Shown piece by piece: positions 45,061 to 53,493 of a stretch of DNA of 64,000 nt. The notes under the pieces were generated by a model. It was given only the letters and a program-made list of their open reading frames with translations, was not told the origin of the DNA and ran no database searches. Source of the DNA: Arthrobacter sp. Bz4 (GTDB taxonomy: Bacteria; Actinomycetota; Actinomycetes; Actinomycetales; Micrococcaceae); assembly GCF_003075455.1 (NCBI RefSeq), contig NZ_QDAE01000003.1, forward strand, positions 62,001 to 126,000, read 5' to 3'. Positions within the stretch are counted from its first letter, which is position 1, and each line of letters starts with the position of its first letter. The position numbers and the translations under genes were made by a program.

Positions 45061-46019
45061 CGGCCGCCAGCCAGCTTCAGAGCGCTCCAATCCTGGGAGT
45101 GAACTCCCTGGTGAAGCGCTATGACAACCACACCGTTGTCAACGACGTCTCCTTCCACATTGAAGCCGGCGAAACGTATGGGCTCTTGGGCCCCAACGGC
45201 GCAGGTAAAACGACAATCATTTCAATGGTGGCGGGACTGATCCCTGCCGACTCCGGATCGGTCGAACTCATGGGTGCGGTCATGACGCCGACCAGCACCC
45301 GGGTAAAAGGGCACATTGGGCTCGTCCCTCAGGAACTTGCCATTTACCCGGATCTGACGGCCAAAGAGAATCTGATGTTCTTTGGCCGGTTGCAAGGGCT
45401 TGGGGGGAAGGAACTGAGGCAGCGGACGGACCTGGTCCTGAACCTTATTGGCCTCGGCGACCGTGCGCGAGAGCAGACCAAGAAATTCTCCGGCGGGATG
45501 AAACGCAGGTTGAACATTGGCATCGGCCTGCTCCACCGACCCACCCTGCTGATTTTGGATGAGCCAACCGTGGGGGTAGACCCACAGTCGCGCAATTCCA
45601 TCCTGGAATCCGTTGAGACTCTTGCCTCGGAGGGAATGGCTGTCCTGTACACCACCCACTATATGGAGGAAGCCGAACGGCTCTGCGACCGGATCGCGAT
45701 CATCGATCAGGGCCGGATTCAGGCGGAGGGCACCCGGAATCAGTTGGTCGAACTGACCGGCGGGGTGGACCGCATCGATCTGCGCGGCACCGGCAGCACC
45801 AGTAACGCAGCCACGGCGCTGCGGCAGCTCCCGGGCGTACAACAGGTCGATAGTGGTCCCTCAAACCTGCTGTTGACCGTCCACAACGGGCCAGGTCTTT
45901 TGGCACCCATTGTGGCCGAGGCCGGCGGTGCGGGAATGGCGCTGACTTCGGTGGAGATCGTCAGGCCCGATCTGGAATCGGTCTTCCTGCACCTCACCGG
46001 CAAAGCCCTGCGGGATTGA
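45057..46019 (+). CDS. ABC transporter ATP-binding protein (ABC-2/DrrA type)
   Basis: The 320-residue ATPase starts at ATG 45057 (MTAASQLQSAPILG). Walker A GPNGAGKTT, Q-loop VPQELAIYPDLTAKENL, signature FSGGMKRRLNIG, Walker B LLILDEPTVGVD and the H-loop region TTHYMEEAERLCDRI are all present, with a C-terminal extension as in DrrA-like exporters. It is followed by two permease genes with 1 bp and 4 bp junctions. The substrate is unknown; drug or lipid export is usual for this class. Confidence 0.93.
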   Translation: MTAASQLQSAPILGVNSLVKRYDNHTVVNDVSFHIEAGETYGLLGPNGAGKTTIISMVAGLIPADSGSVELMGAVMTPTSTRVKGHIGLVPQELAIYPDLTAKENLMFFGRLQGLGGKELRQRTDLVLNLIGLGDRAREQTKKFSGGMKRRLNIGIGLLHRPTLLILDEPTVGVDPQSRNSILESVETLASEGMAVLYTTHYMEEAERLCDRIAIIDQGRIQAEGTRNQLVELTGGVDRIDLRGTGSTSNAATALRQLPGVQQVDSGPSNLLLTVHNGPGLLAPIVAEAGGAGMALTSVEIVRPDLESVFLHLTGKALRD

Positions 46020-46020
46020 T

Positions 46021-47193
46021 GTGCGCGGGCTCAGGACCATGGTCTCCAATGACCTCAGGCTGCGGATCCGGGACCGGTCGGTGTTCATCTTCTCCCTCCT
46101 CGTTCCGTTGGCCTTGATGGGGGTTCTGAACCTCTCCTTTGGAGGTGGCGGAACGGACAGCGTCGACTTGCAGCCCGCCGTCGTCGTCGCAAGTTCTGAA
46201 AACAGCGGCCAGCTCGGGGAAGCGCTCCTCGAGGCCCTCGATACCCTCCCCATGATGGACGTCACCGTCACCAGGGTGGCTGCCGACGAGGTCAGCGGCG
46301 AAACAAGGGATACCGGGGCTGAGCTGGGGCTCATCCTGCCGGAAGGGTTCACGACTGCGGTAACTTCCGGGGAGGCCTCTACCGTCCAGGTCATCGAAGG
46401 TGATGTTGCAAGCATCGAAACCAATGTGCTGATCTCGGTGGTGGACGGGGTGCTTCAGCAGTTCGCTGCGGGCACCGTGACTGCCACGGCAGGCGGTATG
46501 GCCGGGCTTCCGGAGGACGAGCTAACCGGCCTGGCGCAACGGACAGCCGCTGGCCCGGCCGCCTTGACCCTTTCGGAAGGCCAGGCATCCGCCGAGCAAC
46601 TGTCACTCAGCGGCTCACTAGTGGCTGGTCAGACCGGTTTGTTCCTGTTGTTCACCGTCGGGTTTGGTGTTCTGGGACTGCTGGCGGAGCGGGAAGGTGG
46701 CACCCTGACCAGGCTACGGTCAGCTCCCGTCGCTCCCGGTACCATCATCTGGGCGAAGGCCCTGGTCGGGTTCATTCTGGGGGTGGTTGCCTCGTCCATC
46801 CTGCTGACGGTCGGTAGCCTGTTGTTTGACGTCTCGTTTGGGTCCCCGGCTGTGGTGGGGCTCCTGATCCTGGCGGTTGCGGCGGCGGCAACGAGCCTGA
46901 CCTTTGTCGTCGCGAAACTCGTGCGAAGCGCCGAACAGGCGAATGTCGCCCAATCGATCCTGGCCATGGTGCTGGGAGTCGCAGGCGGAGCCTTTTTTCC
47001 TTTGCAGACCTCAGGGATTGTCGCGACACTGATGGACTTTAACCCTATTTCAGCGTTCATTCGCGGACTCGGCATCACCTCCGGAGGCGGTGGGGTGGCG
47101 GACGTCGCTGTCCCCCTGGCGATCATGCTGGGATTTGCAGTCCTTGCCACCGTGATATCGCGCCTGCTGCCGGACCGGGGTGCCCGCTTGTGA
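46021..47193 (+). CDS. ABC-2 type permease, first subunit
   Basis: The 390-residue protein (GTG start) has one N-terminal membrane segment (about 18-38), a long extracytoplasmic region (about 40-195) and five C-terminal segments beginning GQTGLFLLFTVGFGVLGLLA. The cytoplasmic loop EREGGTLTRLRSAPVAPGTI is the ABC-2 coupling helix. The Ala/Thr/Glu-rich outside domain is typical of YhgE/ABC-2 exporters. Confidence 0.9.
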   Translation: MRGLRTMVSNDLRLRIRDRSVFIFSLLVPLALMGVLNLSFGGGGTDSVDLQPAVVVASSENSGQLGEALLEALDTLPMMDVTVTRVAADEVSGETRDTGAELGLILPEGFTTAVTSGEASTVQVIEGDVASIETNVLISVVDGVLQQFAAGTVTATAGGMAGLPEDELTGLAQRTAAGPAALTLSEGQASAEQLSLSGSLVAGQTGLFLLFTVGFGVLGLLAEREGGTLTRLRSAPVAPGTIIWAKALVGFILGVVASSILLTVGSLLFDVSFGSPAVVGLLILAVAAAATSLTFVVAKLVRSAEQANVAQSILAMVLGVAGGAFFPLQTSGIVATLMDFNPISAFIRGLGITSGGGGVADVAVPLAIMLGFAVLATVISRLLPDRGARL

Positions 47194-48356
47194 AACACAT
47201 CATGGGAATTGCCCTGGTAGAGTTTCAACGTTTCCTCCGGGACAGGTCGAACATCTTTTTTGTCTTCATTTTTCCTTTGCTCCTCATTCTGTTGCTCGGC
47301 TCCCAATTCGGGGCCAATAGCGGACGGTCCCAGGTGGCGCTGTCGGGCGGGTCCGGTACTGCCCTGGAAAGTGCTTTGAAGGTTCAGCTGGAAGAAGATG
47401 GCCTCCAGGTGTCGTTTGCCGGTGAGGAAACGGTGAAACAGCAGCTGGGCCGTGCCCGAATCGACGTCGGCATTTTCATCAGCGATGACGACGCCGCGGA
47501 CTACTCCGCGGGTCAGGAGGCCGACCTCGAGGTGATATCAGCGTCGCAGGCCTCGGCACAGGCCGTACTGCAGGAGGTGCGGACGTCAGTCCAGACGGTC
47601 AGCACAGCACAGCTACAGCGATCGCTCCTCCAGGAAGCGGGCGTCAGCGCGGCCGAGGCGACCACCGCCCTGGAGCGGGCGGAAACTTCTGTGGTACCCC
47701 CCGGACTGGAAATCGTGGACACCGACGACGTATCGCAGGAATTTTTGGGCTTGGGACGGTTCGATCTGGGCGCCACCCAGCAACTTCTGCTTTTCGTCTT
47801 CCTGAGCTCCCTCACCGGGGCTGCGACCCTCATCAACGCGCGGCGTCTCGGGGTGATCTCCCGCGTGATGGCCGCCCCGGTGACAAGCTGGCAGGCTGTG
47901 GCGGGGCAGGCACTGGGACGGTTCGGCATTGCCGTTGTCCAGGGGGCGTACATCATGGTTGGCACTGCTGTGCTGTTTGGCGTGCAGTGGGGCGATCCGT
48001 GGTTGGCAGGACTCGTTTTGGCGTTCTTCTGTGCGGTCTCCGCTGCTGCAGCGATGGTGATCGGCTCGGTCATGGATAACGACAGCGCCGCCTCGGGAGT
48101 GGGCGTGGGCCTCGGTCTCGTGTTGGCCGGTCTGGGCGGCTCGATGGTGCCCCCGGAGTTCTTCTCCGACACCCTTCAGACAGTGTCCCGGGTGACCCCG
48201 CACCGGTGGGCTTACGACGCGTTCGCTGAGATCCAACGACATGAAGGCACGTTGACTGACATTCTTCCGCAGCTTGCGGTGCTCGCAGGGATGGCTGTGG
48301 CTTTGCTGACCCTCGGCTCCATCCTGCTACGGCGCAGCCTCAGCAGGGCGCTCTAG
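47190..48356 (+). CDS. ABC-2 type permease, second subunit
   Basis: The 388-residue paralogue (GTG start, GTGA overlap with the first permease) has the same plan: N-terminal segment FFVFIFPLLLILLLGSQFG, external domain (about 45-205), and five segments from LLLFVFLSSLTGAATLINAR on. Two different permeases with one ATPase imply a heterodimeric exporter. Its last 4 bp overlap the convergent gene at 48353. Confidence 0.9.
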   Translation: MKHIMGIALVEFQRFLRDRSNIFFVFIFPLLLILLLGSQFGANSGRSQVALSGGSGTALESALKVQLEEDGLQVSFAGEETVKQQLGRARIDVGIFISDDDAADYSAGQEADLEVISASQASAQAVLQEVRTSVQTVSTAQLQRSLLQEAGVSAAEATTALERAETSVVPPGLEIVDTDDVSQEFLGLGRFDLGATQQLLLFVFLSSLTGAATLINARRLGVISRVMAAPVTSWQAVAGQALGRFGIAVVQGAYIMVGTAVLFGVQWGDPWLAGLVLAFFCAVSAAAAMVIGSVMDNDSAASGVGVGLGLVLAGLGGSMVPPEFFSDTLQTVSRVTPHRWAYDAFAEIQRHEGTLTDILPQLAVLAGMAVALLTLGSILLRRSLSRAL

Positions 48357-48706
48357 ACCAGACGCGCGCGTGCAATATTCCGGGCGTGGGTCCAGACAGC
48401 AAAAAAGATCAGCGGCACATGGATTGCGGGCAGGTTGTGGGCGAACCACCTGGGTAGGTAGATATCGGTCACCGAACCGGTGGAATCGCCGAGGCGTTGG
48501 GCCAGTGGGGTGAGCGGACAATGAAACCCGTTGCCGGCAAAAACAACAAGCTCGCTGCCGACAACGGCTGCAGCGACTCCCGCCCGCTGGTCTGTCCTTC
48601 CCCGTAACCCGGAGTAAAGCAGGTAAACCATGCATGCTTCGATGGAGAACCAGGCGGCGGTATGGAAGGACTTGACCGCCCGTAAGGCCCGCTGGTGTTC
48701 AGCCAT
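48353..48706 (-). CDS. Small membrane protein of unknown function with a CPLT motif
   Basis: The 117-residue protein has three predicted membrane segments (about 17-33, 44-62, 93-108). GNGFHCPLTPLAQRLGD and YLPRWFAHNLPAIHVP recall the CPLT-type DUF2784 family, though the match is not complete. The start (ATG 48706) follows AAAGGAG. A weak DosR-like box with a correctly spaced -10 lies upstream. I cannot assign a function. Confidence 0.7.
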   Translation of the reverse strand: MAEHQRALRAVKSFHTAAWFSIEACMVYLLYSGLRGRTDQRAGVAAAVVGSELVVFAGNGFHCPLTPLAQRLGDSTGSVTDIYLPRWFAHNLPAIHVPLIFFAVWTHARNIARARLV

Positions 48707-48765
48707 GGGTGGCTCCTTTCGCCCTCGTTGGCCTCCAGAGTGCACCCATCTGCGGCCAAGTGGCA

Positions 48766-48779
48766 GAGTCCAAGGGCCT
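48766..48779 (-). promoter_or_regulatory. Weak DosR/DevR-like box upstream of the CPLT membrane protein
   Basis: On the minus strand AGGCCCTTGGACTC matches 9 of 12 positions shared by the boxes at 40358 and 41328 (GGG-N-CTTTGG-N-CCC). CACTCT (48742-48737) begins 37 bp from the box start, the same spacing as at the other sites. Confidence 0.45.
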
Positions 48780-48807
48780 GTCCGCACAGCTGCCCTATGC
48801 TTGGACC

Positions 48808-49161
48808 ATGGACTTCCTTCGCCTTCTGCTCGTCTTTCTCCACATTCTCGGTACGGCCGCCATCGTGGGCGGCTGGTTGGCCACATTCAAGCACCCCACC
48901 GTCACGCAGTGGCAGTGGATCGGCGCCCTCACCCAACTGGTCACGGGCCTGCTGCTGGTGGGTCTCGCTGAGATGGGCGACGGCGACGGCCCGAACCACG
49001 CCAAAATAGCCGTCAAGCTGGTCCTGACCATCGGCGTGGTTGTCGCCGCGTTCATCGGCCGCCGTAAGGCCAAGTCCGGACACGACGTCGCTAAGGGACT
49101 GGCGCACGGCGTCGGCGGTCTTGCACTGATCAACGTCGCGGTAGCAGTCTTCTGGAGCTAG
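48808..49161 (+). CDS. Small integral membrane protein, unknown function
   Basis: The 117-residue protein starts MDFLRLLLVFLHILGTAAIV and has three to four membrane segments (about 5-22, 36-54, 65-80, 98-115). VGGWLATFKHP and WIGALTQLVTGLLLVGLAEM are its most distinctive stretches; I do not recognise a named family. TATGCT (48796-48801) followed by 6 nt and the ATG suggests a leaderless transcript. It converges with pfkB, overlapping by 4 bp. Confidence 0.75.
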   Translation: MDFLRLLLVFLHILGTAAIVGGWLATFKHPTVTQWQWIGALTQLVTGLLLVGLAEMGDGDGPNHAKIAVKLVLTIGVVVAAFIGRRKAKSGHDVAKGLAHGVGGLALINVAVAVFWS

Positions 49162-50183
49162 CCCGAGTCAGTGCCGGGCGAGGGGACGCGCTGGGCCATC
49201 AGTTCCGCTTCGAGACGCGCTATGTCGTTTCGATGACAGAGTTCTGTGCCGGGTGTCATCGCTGCAGCGCTTCCGGCAGCTAGGGCTGTCAGGAAGGCGC
49301 TATCAACGGGTGAGCCCTGCGCAAGTCGGAGAACAAATGCCCCGAGAAAACTGTCGCCTGCTCCCACCGTGCTGACGACCTGCACTGACGGGGCCGGTAG
49401 CCGGATGGTGCCGGCCTCGGATGCAAGCACTGCCCCGGCATGGCCTAGGGTCAGTGCGACATATTCCGCTGCCCGGTCGGCGACCAGGCCCGACGCCGCC
49501 TCAATCTGAGCCTGCTCAGTGTCAAGCGCCCGGCCGAGATGAGTCGCCAGCTCCCGCCGGCTGGGCTTGACCAGAAACACCCCTTCTGCCAGCGCCTCGG
49601 ACAGTGCTGCACCCGAGGCATCCACGACACAGCGGGCGCCGACCTTCCTGGCCAGGCGCGCCACCCGGGCATAAAAATCGTCCGGCACCCCGGGAGGGAG
49701 GCTTCCGCTGGCTATGACATACCCTTCCGGCAGAATCGCCTCCGAAACGAGCGCGAGACAGGCTCGCCACTCGGATTTGCTGAGCTCTGGGCCTTCGAGC
49801 ACAAACCGGAATTGGGCGCCCGTCCCCGTCTCGTCGACGGTGAAACTTTCGCGGGTACTTCCTTCGATGGGTGCAACGAGGACCGGGATCCGCTCGGCTT
49901 CGATGAGGCGACGATACGCCTCCCCGGTTGGACCGCCGGCCGTGCATACGGCGAGCACCTGTCCGCCGAGTCGCTGGATAACCCTTGCCGCGTTCATTCC
50001 TCCGCCGCCCGGTTCCAGTCGGCTCGCGGAGCACCGAAGTTTATGACCACCGATGACCTGGTCAGTGGACGTGTAAACGTCCAACGCAGGGTTCACCGTC
50101 AAACTAAGAATCGGTTTGGGATGCCGCGGCGTGGGCGCCCGTTGAGAGTCTCCAGAGTCGGAGCTGGCCGCTTTGCCATTCAT
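49158..50183 (-). CDS. pfkB: Phosphofructokinase of the PfkB (ribokinase) family
   Basis: The 341-residue sugar kinase resembles E. coli Pfk-2 along its length: TVNPALDV near the start, [20 protein letters not shown] in the substrate region, [26 protein letters not shown] and the catalytic [20 protein letters not shown]. It phosphorylates fructose 6-phosphate, though tagatose- or 1-phosphofructokinase activity is possible. The mycobacterial DosR regulon includes a pfkB gene; no convincing box was found here. About 20 extra hydrophilic residues precede the conserved start. Confidence 0.87.
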   Translation of the reverse strand: MNGKAASSDSGDSQRAPTPRHPKPILSLTVNPALDVYTSTDQVIGGHKLRCSASRLEPGGGGMNAARVIQRLGGQVLAVCTAGGPTGEAYRRLIEAERIPVLVAPIEGSTRESFTVDETGTGAQFRFVLEGPELSKSEWRACLALVSEAILPEGYVIASGSLPPGVPDDFYARVARLARKVGARCVVDASGAALSEALAEGVFLVKPSRRELATHLGRALDTEQAQIEAASGLVADRAAEYVALTLGHAGAVLASEAGTIRLPAPSVQVVSTVGAGDSFLGAFVLRLAQGSPVDSAFLTALAAGSAAAMTPGTELCHRNDIARLEAELMAQRVPSPGTDSG

Positions 50184-50270
50184 TGAGTACTACCCCCTGC
50201 GGTGGGTTTACGCCCAACTTACTCCCTGGTCAGTGCTACGTCACGAGGTGCCATTTTGCCGGTTTTTGGT

Positions 50271-50286
50271 TCGAATATTTGTTTGA
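50271..50286. promoter_or_regulatory. LexA (SOS) box upstream of DUF222/HNH gene
   Basis: TCGAATATTTGTTTGA differs from the actinobacterial/Gram-positive LexA consensus TCGAAC-N4-GTTCGA at two positions. It overlaps a candidate -35 TTGAGA (50283-50288), which is 19 bp from -10 CATAAT (50308-50313), a geometry suited to repression. Confidence 0.65.
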
Positions 50287-50350
50287 GAGAGTTGTCCACA
50301 TAGGCCCCATAATTCTCCGCAGTGTCGGAGCGGTTTGGGACAATGGAGGT

Positions 50351-51811
50351 ATGGACGGCAGCAGGGCTCCATCAGTGACTGAGAAGGAACTTCCCTTCCC
50401 GGGAACGGCTCCGCGCGGCCCGTCAAGCCTGGGCAATACCGCTGATGGCAATACCGCTGATGACAGTACCGCTGATGGCAGCGCTGGCCCGGATGCTGGC
50501 ACGCGTGCCTTACTCGACGCCCTCACGGCACTGAGGCCAGCCACGAACCCGGCCGGGATGATCGACCAGCTCCGCGGCCTGGAGGACCTCAAATCCGCCA
50601 TCGCCGGAGTACAGGCCCGGATCGCGGTTGCCTTCGACCGCTCTGAACGCCACCACCAGGCCCAGACCGGGGTGCCAACCGCGGAGCAGGGCAAAAGTAT
50701 CGGCGCGCAGGTCGCGTTGGCCCGGCGGGAATCCCCCTCCCGCGGCAACCGGCTCCTGGGCCTCGCCCAGGCCCTGGTCACCGAGATGCCCCACACTCTG
50801 GCTGCCCTGCACACCGGCCAGCTCAACGAATGGCGAGCCACCCTGTTAGTGAAAGAAACAGCATGCCTCTCCAGCTCCGACCGGACCGCCGTCGATGAAG
50901 AACTCAGCCCCGACACCGGGACCTTCACCGGGTGCGGGGACAAAACCATCATCGCCGCGGCCAAGGCTGCCGCCTACCGTCGGGACCCCCGCTCCGTGGT
51001 CAACCGCGCAGCCCACGCAGCCAACGAACGATTCGTCAGCATCCGCCCAGCACCGGACACCATGGCCTACCTCACCGCCCTGCTCCCAGTGAAGGAAGCC
51101 GTCACCGCCTACACGGCACTATCCCGGCACGCCGATACCGCCAGGGCGACCGGGGACACCCGATCCCGAGGCCAACTCATGGCCGACACCCTCGTCGAAC
51201 GCACCACCGGGGTACCCGGGGGTGTCTCCCGCGTCGAACTGCAAGTGATCATCACCGACCGCGCCCTCCTCCAAGGTGACAGCGAACCGGCCAGAATCCC
51301 CGGCTACGGCATCGTCCCCTCGTCCTGGGCCCGGGACCTCATCCACCCCACTGACATCCACCCCGACATCAACCCCGCTGGCAGTGACCCTGCTGACGCT
51401 GAGCGGCATGCCTTCGACGTCTGGGTCCGGCGCCTTTACACCACACCAACAAGCGGTGATCTGGTCGCCCTGGACTCCAAAGCGCGGCTCTTCACCCCGG
51501 CGCAACGCCGGTTCATCACCGCAAGGGACCACACCTGCCGCACCCCGTACTGCGACGCGCCAATCCGACACTACGACCACATCATTCCCTGGCACCAAAG
51601 CGGCCGGACGTCGATCACCAACGGCGCCGGACTCTGCGAAGCCTGCAACCACACCAAAGAACAACCCGGCTGGGGAGCCCACCCACGCCCAGGACCCAGA
51701 CACACCCTCCGAATCACCACTCCGACCGGACACAGGTACACATCCACCGCCCCACCCCTCCCCGCGCCCGGTACCGGATCTGACCCTGCGGGGTCTTTGT
51801 CTTCCCAGTAG
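50351..51811 (+). CDS. DUF222/HNH endonuclease domain protein (13E12 type), SOS-regulated
   Basis: The 486-residue protein starts at ATG 50351 ([14 protein letters not shown]), directly preceded by TGGAGGT exactly as in the paralogue at 17512-19149. It has an N-terminal DUF222 region and the HNH motif [20 protein letters not shown] with [10 protein letters not shown]. Three 15-bp repeats (50435-50479) encode NTADG-type units near the N-terminus. A LexA box lies 64 bp upstream; mycobacterial 13E12 proteins are likewise SOS-associated. The frame is open upstream to 50183, but that crosses the promoter. Confidence 0.88.
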   Translation: MDGSRAPSVTEKELPFPGTAPRGPSSLGNTADGNTADDSTADGSAGPDAGTRALLDALTALRPATNPAGMIDQLRGLEDLKSAIAGVQARIAVAFDRSERHHQAQTGVPTAEQGKSIGAQVALARRESPSRGNRLLGLAQALVTEMPHTLAALHTGQLNEWRATLLVKETACLSSSDRTAVDEELSPDTGTFTGCGDKTIIAAAKAAAYRRDPRSVVNRAAHAANERFVSIRPAPDTMAYLTALLPVKEAVTAYTALSRHADTARATGDTRSRGQLMADTLVERTTGVPGGVSRVELQVIITDRALLQGDSEPARIPGYGIVPSSWARDLIHPTDIHPDINPAGSDPADAERHAFDVWVRRLYTTPTSGDLVALDSKARLFTPAQRRFITARDHTCRTPYCDAPIRHYDHIIPWHQSGRTSITNGAGLCEACNHTKEQPGWGAHPRPGPRHTLRITTPTGHRYTSTAPPLPAPGTGSDPAGSLSSQ

Positions 51812-51859
51812 TCTTGGCAGTCACACGATGCAATGGGTCATGAGGAAGAGGAACCCGTG

Positions 51860-52540
51860 ATGACGGAGACGACAACAGACGAGGTACTTGCCGAGCTGGC
51901 CTCCCTCGAGGATCCCGGAATCAGAGTGGTGAATGCGAGGCACGGGGACGATCACGGAGTAAATCTGGGGAAGCTGCGCGCCGTAGCCAAGCGTTTGAAG
52001 ACTCAACACGACCTTGCAGTGAGCCTCTGGGCAACCGGTGATACAGCTGCAAGGTTGGTCGCGCTTCTGATCTGCCGCCCGAAGGCTTTCGAACGTGACG
52101 AGCTGGACTCGATGCTCAGGGAAGCTCGTGCACCCAAAGTGCATGACTGGCTCGTCAACTATGTGGTGAAGAAGAGCCCGTTCGCCGAAGATTTACGGAT
52201 CGTTTGGTTTGCCGACCTGAATCCCGTCGTGGCGGCTGCCGGTTGGGCACTGACTTCGGAACGAGTGATCAAGAGTCCCGATGGCCTGGACCTTCAGGCC
52301 CTGCTCGATGTTATTGAAGCAGAGATGAAGGACGCCCCGGATCGGCTTCAGTGGGCGATGAACCACTGTCTGGCGATGATTGGGATTGAACACGTCGAGC
52401 ATCGTGCTCGAGCGCTTGATATCGGTGAGCGCCTTGAGGTCCTCAAGGACTACCCGACTCCCCCAAACTGCACCTCACCGTTCGCGCCGAGCTGGATCAA
52501 CGAGATGGTGAGCCGGCAGGGGACCCAGGAAACTGGGTAA
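51860..52540 (+). CDS. DNA alkylation repair protein (AlkD/HEAT-like superfamily)
   Basis: The 226-residue protein has a HEAT-like helical core: LGKLRAVAKRLKTQHDLAVS, VHDWLVNYVVKKSPFAEDLR, PDRLQWAMNHCLAMIGIEHV and LEVLKDYPTPPNCTSPFAPS. It belongs to the alkylation-repair-like group found widely in Arthrobacter and other soil bacteria. ATG 51860 follows GAGGAAGAGG; a GTG one codon earlier is possible. It lies 48 bp after the LexA-boxed HNH gene and may be co-transcribed with it. Confidence 0.85.
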   Translation: MTETTTDEVLAELASLEDPGIRVVNARHGDDHGVNLGKLRAVAKRLKTQHDLAVSLWATGDTAARLVALLICRPKAFERDELDSMLREARAPKVHDWLVNYVVKKSPFAEDLRIVWFADLNPVVAAAGWALTSERVIKSPDGLDLQALLDVIEAEMKDAPDRLQWAMNHCLAMIGIEHVEHRARALDIGERLEVLKDYPTPPNCTSPFAPSWINEMVSRQGTQETG

Positions 52541-52542
52541 GC

Positions 52543-52656
52543 ATGCGGATCGTCTCCTGGAACTGCGCGATGGGTTCCTCAAAGAAGGCCCACCTCCCGG
52601 CACGCCGCGCACACATGGTGGGAGCATTGCATTCACGGCGACCCAGCGTCGCGTAG
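52543..52656 (+). pseudogene. Remnant of an endonuclease/exonuclease/phosphatase-family gene
   Basis: The 37-codon frame starts MRIVSWNCAMGSSKKAHL, which matches the first strand of EEP-family nucleases/phosphatases (R-I-x-S-W-N). After about 18 codons similarity fades and a TAG ends the frame. Nothing further of the domain was found in the following 180 bp. It is read as the degraded 5' end of a deleted gene. Confidence 0.5.
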
Positions 52657-52837
52657 GTGTCTCAGTACACCTAGGAGACCGGTCGAGGACACCCAGCAAA
52701 CTCGATGACCACGCTTCAGTCGGTGCATAAACGCTCTCAGGCGTGAACACCATGAAACAGGCGGGGCAGACGTGGGGAGGTATCCCGGATAGGCTGTGAA
52801 TACGGCCTTAATCGTGGTCTCTATATTAGGAGTAACG

Positions 52838-53344
52838 ATGCGCGCACTTGTGGTCTACGAGTCTCTGTGGGGCAATACCGAGAAGGTAGCGCGAGCCATC
52901 GGCGCCAGACTTGCCGTCAATGCCGACGTTGAGGTGCGTGACTCGGATGCAGCACCAACGTTAGTTGATGGATACGACTTGTTGGTGGTTGGTGGCCCGA
53001 CGCACGCTTTCTCTATGACACGCGCATCCACCCGAGCTGACGCCGTCAAGTCCCACTCGGCCCCGCATGAGCCGGCCCGTGGCATCCGGGATTGGCTCAA
53101 CCAAGTCGAACGGCCCAGCACTGAGATCCCCGCCTTCGCGTTCGATACCCGGGTCGACAAACCGAGACTCCCCGGTTCCGCGGCAAAGGCGGCGAGACAC
53201 GAGTTGCGCTCACTTGGATTCGACACACAAGTCAAGCAGCAAACCTTCCGCGTCCATGGCTACGAAGGGCCCCTCCTGGACGGTGAGATCGAACGCGCAA
53301 CGGAGTGGGCAGGCGATCTGCTTGCGCGGCTTGGCGCTCCATAA
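52838..53344 (+). CDS. Flavodoxin-like domain protein
   Basis: The 168-residue protein begins MRALVVYESLWGNTEKVARA, with the phosphate-binding loop S/E-S-L-W-G-N-T of flavodoxins, followed by LLVVGGPTHAFSMTR, the second FMN loop. It is a stand-alone domain and presumably an FMN-dependent electron carrier or reductase. TAGGAG lies before ATG 52838, which is chosen over an upstream in-frame codon at 52796. Confidence 0.85.
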   Translation: MRALVVYESLWGNTEKVARAIGARLAVNADVEVRDSDAAPTLVDGYDLLVVGGPTHAFSMTRASTRADAVKSHSAPHEPARGIRDWLNQVERPSTEIPAFAFDTRVDKPRLPGSAAKAARHELRSLGFDTQVKQQTFRVHGYEGPLLDGEIERATEWAGDLLARLGAP

Positions 53345-53493
53345 GGCACACGGAGTACCTCCTGTAGACCGGATGAACAATCTTCGAAGCCCCCTCCGTC
53401 CGGCTGGACCCCTGAGGTTAGTAGGCTCCATCAACCGGACGGTCTGCGGGTTTCGGGGGCCGAGTTCGGTCTGCAACCACTGAGGAGGTCACC

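Noticed and set aside
50202-50215. DosR-like box (GGGCGTAAACCCAC) upstream of pfkB
   Set aside because: Only 9 of 14 positions match and a 37-bp step would put the -10 inside the gene.
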